From Bacteroidaceae bacterium (GTDB lineage Bacteria; Bacteroidota; Bacteroidia; Bacteroidales; Bacteroidaceae): a DNA stretch of 28,736 nucleotides. Both the position numbers and the translations under genes were made by a program. The notes below the pieces were generated by a model. That model worked only from the letters and a program-made list of their open reading frames with translations, ran no database searches and was not told the origin of the DNA. Each line of letters starts with the position of its first letter. Within the stretch, counting starts at the first letter, position 1. The stretch spans positions 1-28,736 of the forward strand of contig CAAGKZ010000089.1 in NCBI GenBank assembly GCA_900770665.1. The letters are read 5' to 3'. Shown here one piece after another: positions 8,300-17,600 of the stretch.

Positions 8300-8331
8300 C
8301 GAAGATAACAAAAGGATTTTAAGAAACGAAC
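8300..8331 (-). promoter_or_regulatory. Candidate promoter of the mannoside operon
   Basis: On the minus strand, TATCTTCG (8307-8300) differs from the Bacteroidetes -7 element TAnnTTTG at one base, and a TTCG at about 8330-8327 sits 19 bases upstream. The transcript would start near 8293, leaving a leader of about 15 bases before the GH5 ATG. Both elements carry the same T-to-C change, so this is a weak call. No better match was seen in the divergent gap 8278-8486. Confidence 0.3.
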
Positions 8332-8410
8332 AGCAGAGTGGGTTTTTATGCCGGCGAAGTATAACTTTATATCTATAATGTGTGATTTGTTTATTTTTTT
8401 CTCCCCGACA

Positions 8411-8442
8411 TTGACTTTTTGGTTACAATTTATATATCTTTG
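8411..8442 (+). promoter_or_regulatory. Bacteroidetes-type promoter for slyD-aroC operon
   Basis: TATCTTTG at 8435-8442 matches TAnnTTTG exactly. TTGAC at 8411-8415 (20 bases between) or TTTG at 8418-8421 can serve as the -33 element. Expected start near 8449, giving a leader of about 38 A/T-rich bases before the ATG at 8487. Confidence 0.55.
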
Positions 8443-8486
8443 CACGTATTGCACAGATTGACGAATAAATAAAATACTATAAAATT

Positions 8487-9065
8487 ATGGAAAACGTGAA
8501 CAAATATCTGCGTGTGGCATATACACTTCTGTCACACCGCGACGGTGAGTGTGAAGAGGTTGAAAAGACAACCCGTGAACAACCTTTTGCATTTTTGACA
8601 GGTGTAGGCTACACTCTGGATGCTTTTGAGGAGAACCTCAAGGATTTGAAGAAGGGTGACGCATTTGATTTTACAATACCTTTCGCCGATGCATACGGCG
8701 AGTATGACCCCGACCATGTCCAGGATTTCGACCGCGAAGTGTTCACCATCGATGGCAAGTTCGATTCGGCTCACATCTACGAAGGTAACGTTGTTGAGAT
8801 GATGCGCGCCGACGGTTCTCCAATCCTTGGCACCGTGAAGGAGGTTACTCCATTGAAGGTGGTTATGGATTTCAACCATCCGCTTGCGGGCTGCGATTTG
8901 CAGTTTGTGGGAACTGTTGTTGAGGCTCGTCCTGCAAAGGAGTCGGAGCTGAAGAAGTTCTATGATTCATTGAAGGCATCATGCAGTTGCGGAGGCGGCT
9001 GCAGTGGTTGCAATGGCGGCAGCTGTGGCGGCGATGGCGGTTGCGAAGGTGGTTGCTGTCACTAA
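8487..9065 (+). CDS. slyD: SlyD-like FKBP peptidyl-prolyl isomerase
   Basis: A 192-residue cytoplasmic FKBP-type cis-trans prolyl isomerase and chaperone. The FKBP half-motifs are at about 33-75 (PFAFLTGVGYTLDAFEENL, KKGDAFDFTIPFADAYGEYD), the insert-in-flap chaperone domain covers about 77-128, and the FKBP fold closes with DFNHPLAGCDLQFVGTVVEA (128-147). After residue 165 comes a Cys/Gly tail: Cys at 166, 168, 172, 175, 180, 186, 190, 191 and a terminal His192, in a run of Gly and Ser. This is like the metal-binding tail of E. coli SlyD but far richer in Cys and poorer in His. The gene heads an operon; aroC follows after 32 bases. Confidence 0.92.
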   Translation: MENVNKYLRVAYTLLSHRDGECEEVEKTTREQPFAFLTGVGYTLDAFEENLKDLKKGDAFDFTIPFADAYGEYDPDHVQDFDREVFTIDGKFDSAHIYEGNVVEMMRADGSPILGTVKEVTPLKVVMDFNHPLAGCDLQFVGTVVEARPAKESELKKFYDSLKASCSCGGGCSGCNGGSCGGDGGCEGGCCH

Positions 9066-9097
9066 GAAACCGTTTTAAATTCCAAAAAACAGTAACA

Positions 9098-10180
9098 ATG
9101 AATAGTATTGGCAATCTTTTGCGTCTTACCACTTTTGGCGAGTCGCACGGAGTGGCTGTCGGCGGTGTGCTCGACGGCTATCCGGCAGGCGTGCTCATTG
9201 ACGAGGAGTTCGTGCGCAATGAAATGAGACGCCGTCGCCCAGGGCAGAGCGCAATCACCACTTCGCGCAGTGAGGCCGACGAGGTGCAGTTCCTATCGGG
9301 CATCTTTGAAGGGCGTTCCACCGGCACTCCCATAGCCTTTACTATTTTGAACAATAATAACCGCAGTGCCGATTACGACAATCTGCGCGAGGCTTTCCGT
9401 CCGTCGCACGCCGATTATGTGTATGACCGCAAATATGGCGTGCGCGACCATCGTGGCGGTGGTCGTTCTTCGGCACGCGAAACAGCCGTGAGAGTGTGTG
9501 CCGGTGCTTTGGCAAAGTTGGCCTTGAAACAGTTGGGCATTGATGTGACGGCATACACATCGCAGGTGGGTGAGATAGCTCTTGCCGGCGATTATACGCA
9601 TTACGATTTGACACTCGCGGAGACCAATCCTGTGCGTTGTCCCGATGCGGAGGTTGCTGCAACCATGGAACAGTTGATTCTTGACGTGAAACGTGAGGGA
9701 GATACCGTGGGTGGGGTAGTATCCTGTGTTATAAAAGGCGCCCCTGTTGGTTTGGGCGAGCCTTTGTATGGTAAGCTCTCGGCTTCGCTTGCCTCGGCAA
9801 TGCTATCCATCAATGCGGCCAAAGGATTCGAATACGGTAACGGTTTCTCTGCAGCTGCAGGTCGTGGCTCGCAGCAGAATGATATTTTTTATAATGACGG
9901 CAATGGTATAGCCACACGCTCCAACAACAGCGGTGGCGTACAGGGTGGCATTTCCAATGGCAACGATATATACTTCAGGGTTGCATTCAAGCCTGTGGCT
10001 ACAGTGCTGATGGAGCAACCTACCGTAACAAAGGATGGTGTCGGAACCACATTGTTGTCACGAGGACGCCATGACCCCTGTGTCGTGCCCCGTGCTGTAC
10101 CTGTGGTTGAGGCTATGGCTGCTCTGGTGGTGCTCGACCACTATCTGCTCGACAGGGCAAGACGCAATCTCTTTTCGTGA
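9098..10180 (+). CDS. aroC: Chorismate synthase
   Basis: A 360-residue enzyme that converts 5-enolpyruvylshikimate-3-phosphate to chorismate, the last shared step of aromatic amino acid and folate precursor synthesis; it needs reduced FMN and works as a cytoplasmic tetramer. Signatures: TTFGESHGVAVGG (His17), RRRPGQSAITTSRSEAD, DHRGGGRSSARETA (about 118-131), SQQNDIFYNDGNGIATRSNN followed by SGG-VQGGISNG, and GRHDPCVVPRAVPV near the C-terminus (about 322-335). The frame is open upstream to 8981, but that extension is an overlap with the slyD tail and is not AroC-like; the ATG at 9098 gives the canonical MNSIGNLLRLTTFG. The TGA stop overlaps a possible GTG start of the next gene. Confidence 0.97.
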   Translation: MNSIGNLLRLTTFGESHGVAVGGVLDGYPAGVLIDEEFVRNEMRRRRPGQSAITTSRSEADEVQFLSGIFEGRSTGTPIAFTILNNNNRSADYDNLREAFRPSHADYVYDRKYGVRDHRGGGRSSARETAVRVCAGALAKLALKQLGIDVTAYTSQVGEIALAGDYTHYDLTLAETNPVRCPDAEVAATMEQLILDVKREGDTVGGVVSCVIKGAPVGLGEPLYGKLSASLASAMLSINAAKGFEYGNGFSAAAGRGSQQNDIFYNDGNGIATRSNNSGGVQGGISNGNDIYFRVAFKPVATVLMEQPTVTKDGVGTTLLSRGRHDPCVVPRAVPVVEAMAALVVLDHYLLDRARRNLFS

Positions 10181-12909
10181 AAACAGATATGTATATGAAA
10201 GAAAAAAACACGATCGCAAAGGATAATATAGGCTCTGCTTCAAAGAATTCCTTTTTCAGTAGGCTTGTCACAACATTCAGCTCTTTTGTTGAAAAGAGCG
10301 AAAGCAAAGCGACAGGCTGGATGGCTTCACTTCTCGCGAATAGTTTCGCACTCCTCTTTTTTATTGTCGTATGGGCGTTGCTCGCGTTCCGTGAGCAGGC
10401 GTTGCTCTTCCGCGTAAACGAACTTTCGGTATTCCTGTATGACAATCTCTTCTACGAGGAGATGATGTCAATGCCGGCCGGTATTCTCTATTATGCTGCC
10501 AGTTGGCTGGTGCAGTTCTTCTATAATCCGGTTCTGGGTGCCACAATATATGTAGCACTCCTGGCGCTTGTCTTTTGGCTCACATATAATGTCTTTGATA
10601 TTGCTCCCAAGCGCAGATGGCTTGCAATGTTGCCGGTAGTTGCATTGTTGGCAACCAATACCGAACTAGGCTATTGGATTTTCTATATCAAAATACCCGG
10701 CTACTATTATGTGGCGTTGCTTGGTGTGCTAATCTCACTTCTGGCAGCTTGGGCTGTCAAGAAGTTGCATGTGTATCTGAAACCGTTTGTCGTAGCGGCA
10801 TGGATATATTTTGCCTACCCTTGGCTTGGCGTCTATGCATTGGCTTCGGGTGTGATAATGGGTGTACACGCTTTATGCCGTGCCATTGGAAACAGGGGAA
10901 AGAAGATTTTTGTTGCAGTGTCATCGGTGACGCTGATAGTGGCCTTAGTGATGGCACACCTGGTGCCGCCAATCTATTATAAACGCTATACGACTGTACC
11001 TCTGGAGGAGGTGTATACTGTGGGAGTTCCGGCTTCACAGTGGAAAAGCGAATATGTGCCCGACAATGATGACAAGGAGAAGGTTGTCTCTGTTATTGCC
11101 GGTGTAAATGGCCGTGTGGGCTATCCTGTGGATAAGGAACTGAAGAAGTTCAAAATGAATATTGATGGCAGTTTTTCGCAAAAATCCATCAATACTGCCC
11201 TTGACGAACTTTATGCCAATGACAATATAAACCGTCCTGTAGATGGCAAGAAGTACACTTTTACTTTTGTGCAGAAGGATGGACGTGAATATTACATCAA
11301 TTATGCCGATGGCAGAATCTCTTTCGTGGAGAGGAGAGAGGGCGATGTGCCGAAAACCGCGCATTTCATTTGTGTCGCGGATAAGGCACTTGGCGATGTA
11401 GTCTCTTTCAAGACATTGGGAGGCAGGTATCTTGCTTGGAATAAGGAAGAAACCGATAATACGGTGCGGTATAAACTGGGATTGGTGTCATCGCCTTCCG
11501 ATGGCAATACCGCATGTGCTGTGCTTAAGATGAGTAAGGGTGAAGGCGTATCCGTTGCCGACAATTCGGAACTCTTCGGTTTTGTTAATCTGTTGGCGTT
11601 GGATAATGGTGCTGACGCTGCCAAGGGTATGAGCCCTTCGTTCTTTGTCGGTTATGCGGACGGTACTCTCGCCGGTTCGTCGGCTGCGGTGCTCAACGAC
11701 AATCATACATCGGCATTGCGCATTGAAGAGGTGGGGTATGAACCGTCGCCATTCCCGCTTGACATGCAGGAACGCTCAATGTGGTACAACGTGAATGTTT
11801 ATTGGATTCCATTCTGGTTGTTGCTTATCTCTTTTGCCTTGTTTGCGGTAATGTCAATTTCAAAGCGTGAGCTCTTCAAAGGAAATCTCAAAATATTACA
11901 AGTGGTAGTATGGCTGCCGGCGGTATTGCTTCTTGTTGTCTTTACTTGGATATTTTGGTATAGCAATGTGAATTTCCGTATCGAGAATATGCAGAACCGG
12001 GCAATGTGGAACGAGGATTGGGAAACGGTTGCCGAACTTGCACGTGAAACCGATGAACCGACCCGACAGGTGGTCATGAACAAGAATATAGCGCTGTTGA
12101 AGTTGGGCCGTTCGGGAAATGAGATGTTTGCCTACCCCGAAGGAAGTGCCGACATTGAAGCTGCAATACCTGTACGTCTTGCGCAGACCGGCGGAAAGAT
12201 GGCCTATTATCAGTATGGCAAGTTTAACTTCTGTTATCGCTGGTGCGTAGAGGATGCCGTGGAGTATGGCTGGAGGGTAGAGTATCTGAAGCACGCGGTG
12301 CGCTCGATGCTTCTGTCGGGTGAATACAAACTTGCCCAACGCTATATAAACATATTGAAGCGTACCAAATATTATTCCGATTGGGCTTGCGACATGGAGG
12401 AGTATGTGAAAAACCCGAAGCTCATAACACGTAACAGAGATTTTGCAATGCCTTTGAATATGACATGCTATGATGATTTCCTTGATGTCGACGAGTCGTA
12501 TGTTGAGGCTTATCTTACAAAGAATCTTGCAAATGCAACAGGTGAGATGTCGCGTGTCTATGTTGAGGCGGCATTGGCCTCTGCTCTGACCCGCAAGGAT
12601 GCGAAATCGTTTTGGTTCTTCCTTAATTATTATGTAAATGAACTCAAGGCAAGCACCTTGCCGAAGCATTATCAGGAGGCTGTGCTGCTTTTCTATAATG
12701 TGGACAAGGGACGCACCGTGCAGGTTCCCGATGCTTTCTTTGAGAAATTCATATCATCGGCCACAAACCGAAAGATGAACGATTTCCTGCGGCTTGTTTC
12801 GCAGCATAAAGGAAAGAGTGAAGATGAGATGGCACCTTATTTCAAGGATGAGTTCGGTGATACATATTTCTATTTCTACTTCTTTGTGCGTAATATAAAA
12901 ACCAATTGA
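10177..12909 (+). CDS. DUF6057-like large membrane protein
   Basis: Up to 910 residues. Three in-frame starts are possible: GTG 10177 (overlaps the aroC stop as GTGA), ATG 10189 and ATG 10195; the protein is the same otherwise. After a short cytoplasmic N-terminus there are about six membrane segments (about 48-265, including ANSFALLFFIVVWALLAF and WIYFAYPWLGVYALASGVIM). Then comes a polar region at about 270-535 without membrane segments, two further segments (about 541-595) and a helical, TPR-like C-terminal part of about 300 residues. The arrangement of membrane segments and the following helical domain resembles Bacteroidetes proteins annotated DUF6057, function unknown. The long polar insert may be a separate extracytoplasmic domain. 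The next gene follows at once, so the two products may act together at the envelope. Confidence 0.75.
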   Translation: MKTDMYMKEKNTIAKDNIGSASKNSFFSRLVTTFSSFVEKSESKATGWMASLLANSFALLFFIVVWALLAFREQALLFRVNELSVFLYDNLFYEEMMSMPAGILYYAASWLVQFFYNPVLGATIYVALLALVFWLTYNVFDIAPKRRWLAMLPVVALLATNTELGYWIFYIKIPGYYYVALLGVLISLLAAWAVKKLHVYLKPFVVAAWIYFAYPWLGVYALASGVIMGVHALCRAIGNRGKKIFVAVSSVTLIVALVMAHLVPPIYYKRYTTVPLEEVYTVGVPASQWKSEYVPDNDDKEKVVSVIAGVNGRVGYPVDKELKKFKMNIDGSFSQKSINTALDELYANDNINRPVDGKKYTFTFVQKDGREYYINYADGRISFVERREGDVPKTAHFICVADKALGDVVSFKTLGGRYLAWNKEETDNTVRYKLGLVSSPSDGNTACAVLKMSKGEGVSVADNSELFGFVNLLALDNGADAAKGMSPSFFVGYADGTLAGSSAAVLNDNHTSALRIEEVGYEPSPFPLDMQERSMWYNVNVYWIPFWLLLISFALFAVMSISKRELFKGNLKILQVVVWLPAVLLLVVFTWIFWYSNVNFRIENMQNRAMWNEDWETVAELARETDEPTRQVVMNKNIALLKLGRSGNEMFAYPEGSADIEAAIPVRLAQTGGKMAYYQYGKFNFCYRWCVEDAVEYGWRVEYLKHAVRSMLLSGEYKLAQRYINILKRTKYYSDWACDMEEYVKNPKLITRNRDFAMPLNMTCYDDFLDVDESYVEAYLTKNLANATGEMSRVYVEAALASALTRKDAKSFWFFLNYYVNELKASTLPKHYQEAVLLFYNVDKGRTVQVPDAFFEKFISSATNRKMNDFLRLVSQHKGKSEDEMAPYFKDEFGDTYFYFYFFVRNIKTN

Positions 12910-12923
12910 TAAAGGATACGGAT

Positions 12924-14432
12924 ATGAAATGTTATTTAAGATACATATATATGTTGGCGTTGCTTGCCGTAGTAGCTTGCGCGGATATGACTCCTCGTGT
13001 GCCCGATGATTATGACAAGGTGCCTGAAATTCCGGCAATATACCCCGATTATACCGGTGTTACAATTCCCTGTAATATAGCTCCCTTGACATTCCGGATT
13101 GAAGAACAGGGGTCGGAGTTTGTTACACGTATGTCGGCAGGTGACAGGTCTTTTGTCTACGGTGGCGCCGAGGTTGCTCCGGCAAAGGATGAATGGGAAA
13201 CTCTGGTATCACAGGCTGTTGGGGATACAATAAAAGTGGAGGTCTTTGCCAATGAGGATGGTGTGTGGAAAGGCTATGAGCCGTTCTCCATTGTGGTTTC
13301 CGGTGACAGTATTGACCGGTATATATCGTACAGGTTGATACCGCCTTCGTATGTTGCATACGAGAAACTTTCAATTTCCCAGCGCGACCTCACGAACTAT
13401 GACGAGACGGTGATATATAACAATAAACTTGTCTCTTCCGAGCCCGATGGACAGTGTATCAACTGCCATGCATATAAGAACTATAAAACCGACAATATGC
13501 AGTTCCATGTGCGCCAGCATCTTGGCGGTACGGTTTTTGTACACAATGGCGAGGTGAAGAAAGTGAACATGAAGACTGACTCGACAATCTCGGCAGGAGT
13601 ATATCCTTTCTTTAATCCGAAATATGACGTGCTGGCCTATTCTGTCAACAATACAGGACAGATTTTCCACACTAAAGACCCTAATAAGGTTGAGGTGCAG
13701 GACCAGGCAAGTGATGTCATAATCTATGACCCGGAGAGGGAAATTGTGACTCACGTGGCGAATGACCCTGATTGTCTTGAGGTGTTCCCTGCATGGTCGC
13801 CCGATGGTGAGATGCTTTACTACTGTTCGGCCTATTTCCCCAAGCGCAGCGACATGCCGCATGTGGAGAATTTGGTGCGCAACTACAAGGATGTAAAATA
13901 TGATGTCTTGCGCCGTCCGTGGAATCCCGTGACAGGTGAGTTTGGTGCTGTCGATACCGTTTTTGCAGCCTCTAAACTTGGTAAAAGTGCTACGTTTCCG
14001 CGTGTGTCGCCTTGTGGCCGCTATCTGCTTTTTGCACTGGCCGAGTATGGCTGTTTCCATATCTGGCACAAGGATGCCGACCTCTACGTGATGGAGCTTG
14101 CGACGGGCGAGTACTGGCCGATTGATGCTGCCAATTCGGATTACCCCGAGAGTTATCACTCGTGGAGCAGTACCGGTAAATGGATTCTTTTTGCCAGCCG
14201 TCGTGACGATACCAACTATAGCCGTCTTTATATTGCACATATGAATGATGACGGAACGAGCGACAAAGCCTTCCTTCTGCCTCAGGAAGAGAGCGAGTAT
14301 TATGACTTCTTTGACCGTTCATACAATGTGCCGGAATTTATGGTAGAGCCTGTTACAATCACCCCGCATGAGTTTGTCGAGGTTGTTAAAGGTGATGCTG
14401 TAAATGTTAAATATTCTCCTGATTTTAAGTGA
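12924..14432 (+). CDS. Beta-propeller (TolB/PD40-like) lipoprotein with CxxCH haem motif
   Basis: A 502-residue lipoprotein: signal peptide with lipobox VVAC (Cys19). I prefer ATG 12924 over the TTG at 12906, since it starts the signal peptide and is preceded by AAAGGA at 12911-12916. An N-terminal beta-rich region (about 30-145) is followed by DGQCINCHAY, a CxxCH covalent haem-c motif (Cys178, Cys181, His182). Then come at least four WD40-like/PD40 blades: VYPFFNPKYDVLAYS, VFPAWSPDGEMLYYC, TFPRVSPCGRYLLFA and SYHSWSSTGKWILFA. Such proteins are sometimes labelled TolB-like or cytochrome c biogenesis proteins in Bacteroides; I infer a surface- or periplasm-facing lipoprotein that may bind one haem. 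It is coupled to the DUF6057-like gene and closes the operon; a terminator follows at 14471. Confidence 0.82.
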   Translation: MKCYLRYIYMLALLAVVACADMTPRVPDDYDKVPEIPAIYPDYTGVTIPCNIAPLTFRIEEQGSEFVTRMSAGDRSFVYGGAEVAPAKDEWETLVSQAVGDTIKVEVFANEDGVWKGYEPFSIVVSGDSIDRYISYRLIPPSYVAYEKLSISQRDLTNYDETVIYNNKLVSSEPDGQCINCHAYKNYKTDNMQFHVRQHLGGTVFVHNGEVKKVNMKTDSTISAGVYPFFNPKYDVLAYSVNNTGQIFHTKDPNKVEVQDQASDVIIYDPEREIVTHVANDPDCLEVFPAWSPDGEMLYYCSAYFPKRSDMPHVENLVRNYKDVKYDVLRRPWNPVTGEFGAVDTVFAASKLGKSATFPRVSPCGRYLLFALAEYGCFHIWHKDADLYVMELATGEYWPIDAANSDYPESYHSWSSTGKWILFASRRDDTNYSRLYIAHMNDDGTSDKAFLLPQEESEYYDFFDRSYNVPEFMVEPVTITPHEFVEVVKGDAVNVKYSPDFK

Positions 14433-14470
14433 TATTTTAACAAATATTTGTTAAATATATTAAAAGGGTT

Positions 14471-14521
14471 AATCTCCTGTTTTTTTGCAGATTTTGCAAT
14501 TGAACAGGAGATTTTTCTTTT
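14471..14521 (+). terminator. Rho-independent terminator of the slyD-aroC operon
   Basis: Perfect 11-bp inverted arms AATCTCCTGTT (14471-14481) and AACAGGAGATT (14503-14513), a 21-base T-rich loop, and a T-rich tail (TTTCTTTTT-like, 14514-14521). It lies 38 bases after the stop at 14432 and before the promoter of the next operon. Confidence 0.8.
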
Positions 14522-14563
14522 GAAGTGTGAAAAATTTGTCTTACAGCCGAAAAAAAACAGTGT

Positions 14564-14598
14564 TTTGTGCGAAAATTTATTTAAAAGTCTTATTTTTG
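14564..14598 (+). promoter_or_regulatory. Promoter of the FAS1-SusC-SusD operon
   Basis: TATTTTTG at 14591-14598 matches the -7 element TAnnTTTG exactly. A TTTG at 14564-14567 could be the -33 element, though the 23-base spacer is longer than usual. Expected start near 14605, giving an A-rich leader of about 74 bases (long A runs at 14640-14660) before the ATG at 14679. No sigma/anti-sigma or hybrid two-component regulator gene is adjacent. Confidence 0.5.
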
Positions 14599-14678
14599 CA
14601 CGTTAACTATGGGGTAATTATGCCCTGCCGCGAAATGTTTAAAAAAAACAAAAAATAATAATTAATAATTTTGTACCT

Positions 14679-17600
14679 ATGTTTAGACACCGTTTAACAA
14701 AATTCGGCCTATCGTCGCTCGTTGCGATGATGATGCTTTTTATCGGTGGTTCACTGCAGTCATGTAAGGATTGGCTCGACGATTATCCTTACGATGACCC
14801 GGGTGACCCTGAATGGTTGGGAGCAAGTATTTACGATTTCCTCAAAGAGGGAACCGCAAATCACACTTATTCCAATTTCGTTGCGATTATCGACAGTCTG
14901 GGTGAGAGAGAGGCTCTTGCGCACACAGGTAGTAAAACATTGTTCGTTGCCGACGATGCTGCTTTCGAACGCTTCTTCAACAACGGTGACAACGTGTGGG
15001 GCGTGACAAGTGTCGGCGAAATGTCAACCGCTCAGATGAAGATGATTCTTTACGGTTCAATGCTCGACAATGCGATGTTGCTTGACATGCTTTCAAGTAC
15101 AGGCGCCCAGTTGAACCAGGAAGGAACCTGTCTCCGCCGTTGGTCATCATCAAAGGTCATCGACTCTATTCCACTTGTTGATGGCAACTCAATGGAGTAT
15201 CATGAGGGCTGGCCTACATACAACAAGTATTGGACCATCCTGCGCGGTAGTGACAGAAGTGGCAAGATGCGTCTTGCTATGGACGGTTCAAGGTCTATGA
15301 TGGTGCATTTCCTTGGCGATTACCTCAGAAAGAACGAAGTGAAGGCTTCTGATATTGAATTCCTCTTCACAAAGAAGGGACAAGTTGTCAAGACTTTTGA
15401 GAATGGTGACGCCTTTATTTATGGCAATAAAATCGTTTCAAGTGATGTTGATGCAGGTTCTTACTCAGACGATACATTGACAATAACATGTAAGAACGGT
15501 TATGTATACCGTTTGGACGAGTTGCTCCTGCCTCCTTCAAATATGGCAGATGAGTTGCGCAAGCGCCCCGATACAAGAATTTTCAGCCACTTGCTCGACC
15601 GTTTCTGTGTTCCCGAGTATAACGAGGAACTTTCAAAGGAGTTCAATGCACACTACAAGACAAACGACAGTGTCTTCACTCTCCGTTACTTTACAGATTC
15701 ATATTATACACACGCACTGCTTACAAGTACAAACAGCAATCCTCAAACCGATGAGCGATTGGCTTTTGACCCGGGACAGAACAACTACATGGCGTCTTCG
15801 TCAATGGCCGAGGATATGGCTGCGATGTTTGTCCCCTGCGATGATGCGCTGTATGAATATTTTGCAAACCCCGACAGTGCCGGTTATTTCCTCTTGGCGC
15901 GTTATGCACCGGATGCTCAGGTGAGTGATGTCGAGAGCCTCTTGTCAGCACTTGACAGTGTTCCTGAGAAGAATATCGCACCATTCATCAACAACTTGAT
16001 GAAGCCGAAGTTCACTGATGCGGTGTTGAGTAATTTCGACAGAATTACTGACGATGCCAGTGAGTTGATGAATATCAGGGGAGAGCACGTGGACGAATGC
16101 GTTATTGCAAATAACGGTGTCATATATATATTGAACAGCGTATTCGGTCCTGGTAAATATCAGGCAGTTTCTGCTCCGACTCTTGTGTTCGACAACATGG
16201 GTGTTATACGTAATGTGATTACCCAGTTGCGTTACGACTATTATCTCCTTGCGATGGATGCCAACTATACATTCATTGTTCCCGATGATAACCATTTCGT
16301 ATACTACGACCCTCTCACATTCACATCAGAAAAGCCAAAAGCTTATTCGTTCCACTTCAATACCTTGAAGCCTAAAGCAAACGGTGCATTGAAGTTCTGG
16401 GCCAATGAGTATCTTTGTGTTCCTGAAAAAATGGAGATAATACCAGGTTCAAAGGATAACAAGGAGAGCGAATATGGTGTAGACACCGAAGGTGGTTGGG
16501 CCAATAGTCCAAATACCTTCCAGGCAAACCGATTTACCGATTTGATGGAATACCTTATTATAGTACATGATAATGCCGATGGTATTTTCTCCGGCAACAA
16601 GTACTATATGACAAAGGGCTATGGTACCATCAAGGTCGATGTAAGTGACCCCGATAATATAAAGATTTATGGTGGTGAACAGCTTGAGCGAGGTACAAGC
16701 GTTGTCGTATCAAGCAAGAATATCCAGAAGAATGGTACAACATACTGTACAGTCCCTGGCCAGGAGAGCGATTCTACCCACTTGTATTCAGCTATCCCGA
16801 CTCCTCCTACAAGGTCTGTATATGAAAATATGAAGTTGCAGGCAAACTCTGAGTTTGGGGACTTCTATGAGTTCTATAACTTGTGCTATCCGGGTGAGGA
16901 CTACGCTTCAAGCGGTGATGCCGGCTTGTTGAAGAAGGTGTTCAATATCACCAAGAGCCAGGCATTGCTTGATTCAGCTGAGCGTTATTCAATATTCTTT
17001 ACCAACACTCAGGAGACATCGGCGTATACTAAGAATACAATACCTTTCTTCAATATCTATCATTATACGGTATATGTACCTACCAATGATGCGATAAAGG
17101 AGATGTATGAACTTGGTCTTCCTACATGGGCACAAGTCGACTCTATTGCTACAAACGGCAACACGGCAAAGGCTGCATCAATGTTGCGCTCAATATTGAA
17201 CTTTGCGAAGTATCACTTCCAGGATAACTCTGTTTATGTCGATAATTCGTATATAAACAAGTCATATACATCTGCTGTAATCAACCAAAAGACAAACCGC
17301 TTCTATGAGCTCAAACTGATGAGTGAGGGCGATACCTATACAATTACCGACGGTTTGGGTAATGTAAGAAGAGTCTTGACCGATGGTGAGGAGAATAAGG
17401 ACTGGAACATCATGTGTCGTGACAATGTATACCAGTCCGGCGGTACAGGCCCTTCTGCAGTGCTGAATAACTATGCTTCTTCATCATTCTCGGTAATGCA
17501 GCCTATTGATGGTGTTCTTTTGAATGAGTCAATGTTCGGTTATGACGGCCGTTTCAAGCGTTTTGCAAAGAATGGTGCAACCGTTGACACAATGTACGTA

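Noticed and set aside
8278..8454. 59-codon N-terminal extension of the GH5 mannanase frame
   Set aside because: The extension is basic and would bury the lipoprotein signal peptide that starts at 8277. It also covers the divergent promoter region.
8981..9097. Upstream extension of the aroC frame
   Set aside because: It overlaps the slyD tail in another frame and reads as Arg/Trp/Leu repeats from the Gly/Cys-rich coding; AroC proteins begin at the MNSIGNL-type start at 9098.
13371..14240. 289-codon minus-strand frame opposite the propeller lipoprotein
   Set aside because: The plus-strand frame has a lipobox, CxxCH and four PD40 blades; the antisense translation has none and is a shadow.
14666..14673. 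Second TAnnTTTG match (TAATTTTG) before the large FAS1 gene
   Set aside because: It ends 5 bases before the ATG at 14679, which would place the transcript start at or inside the start codon. The match at 14591-14598 is better placed.
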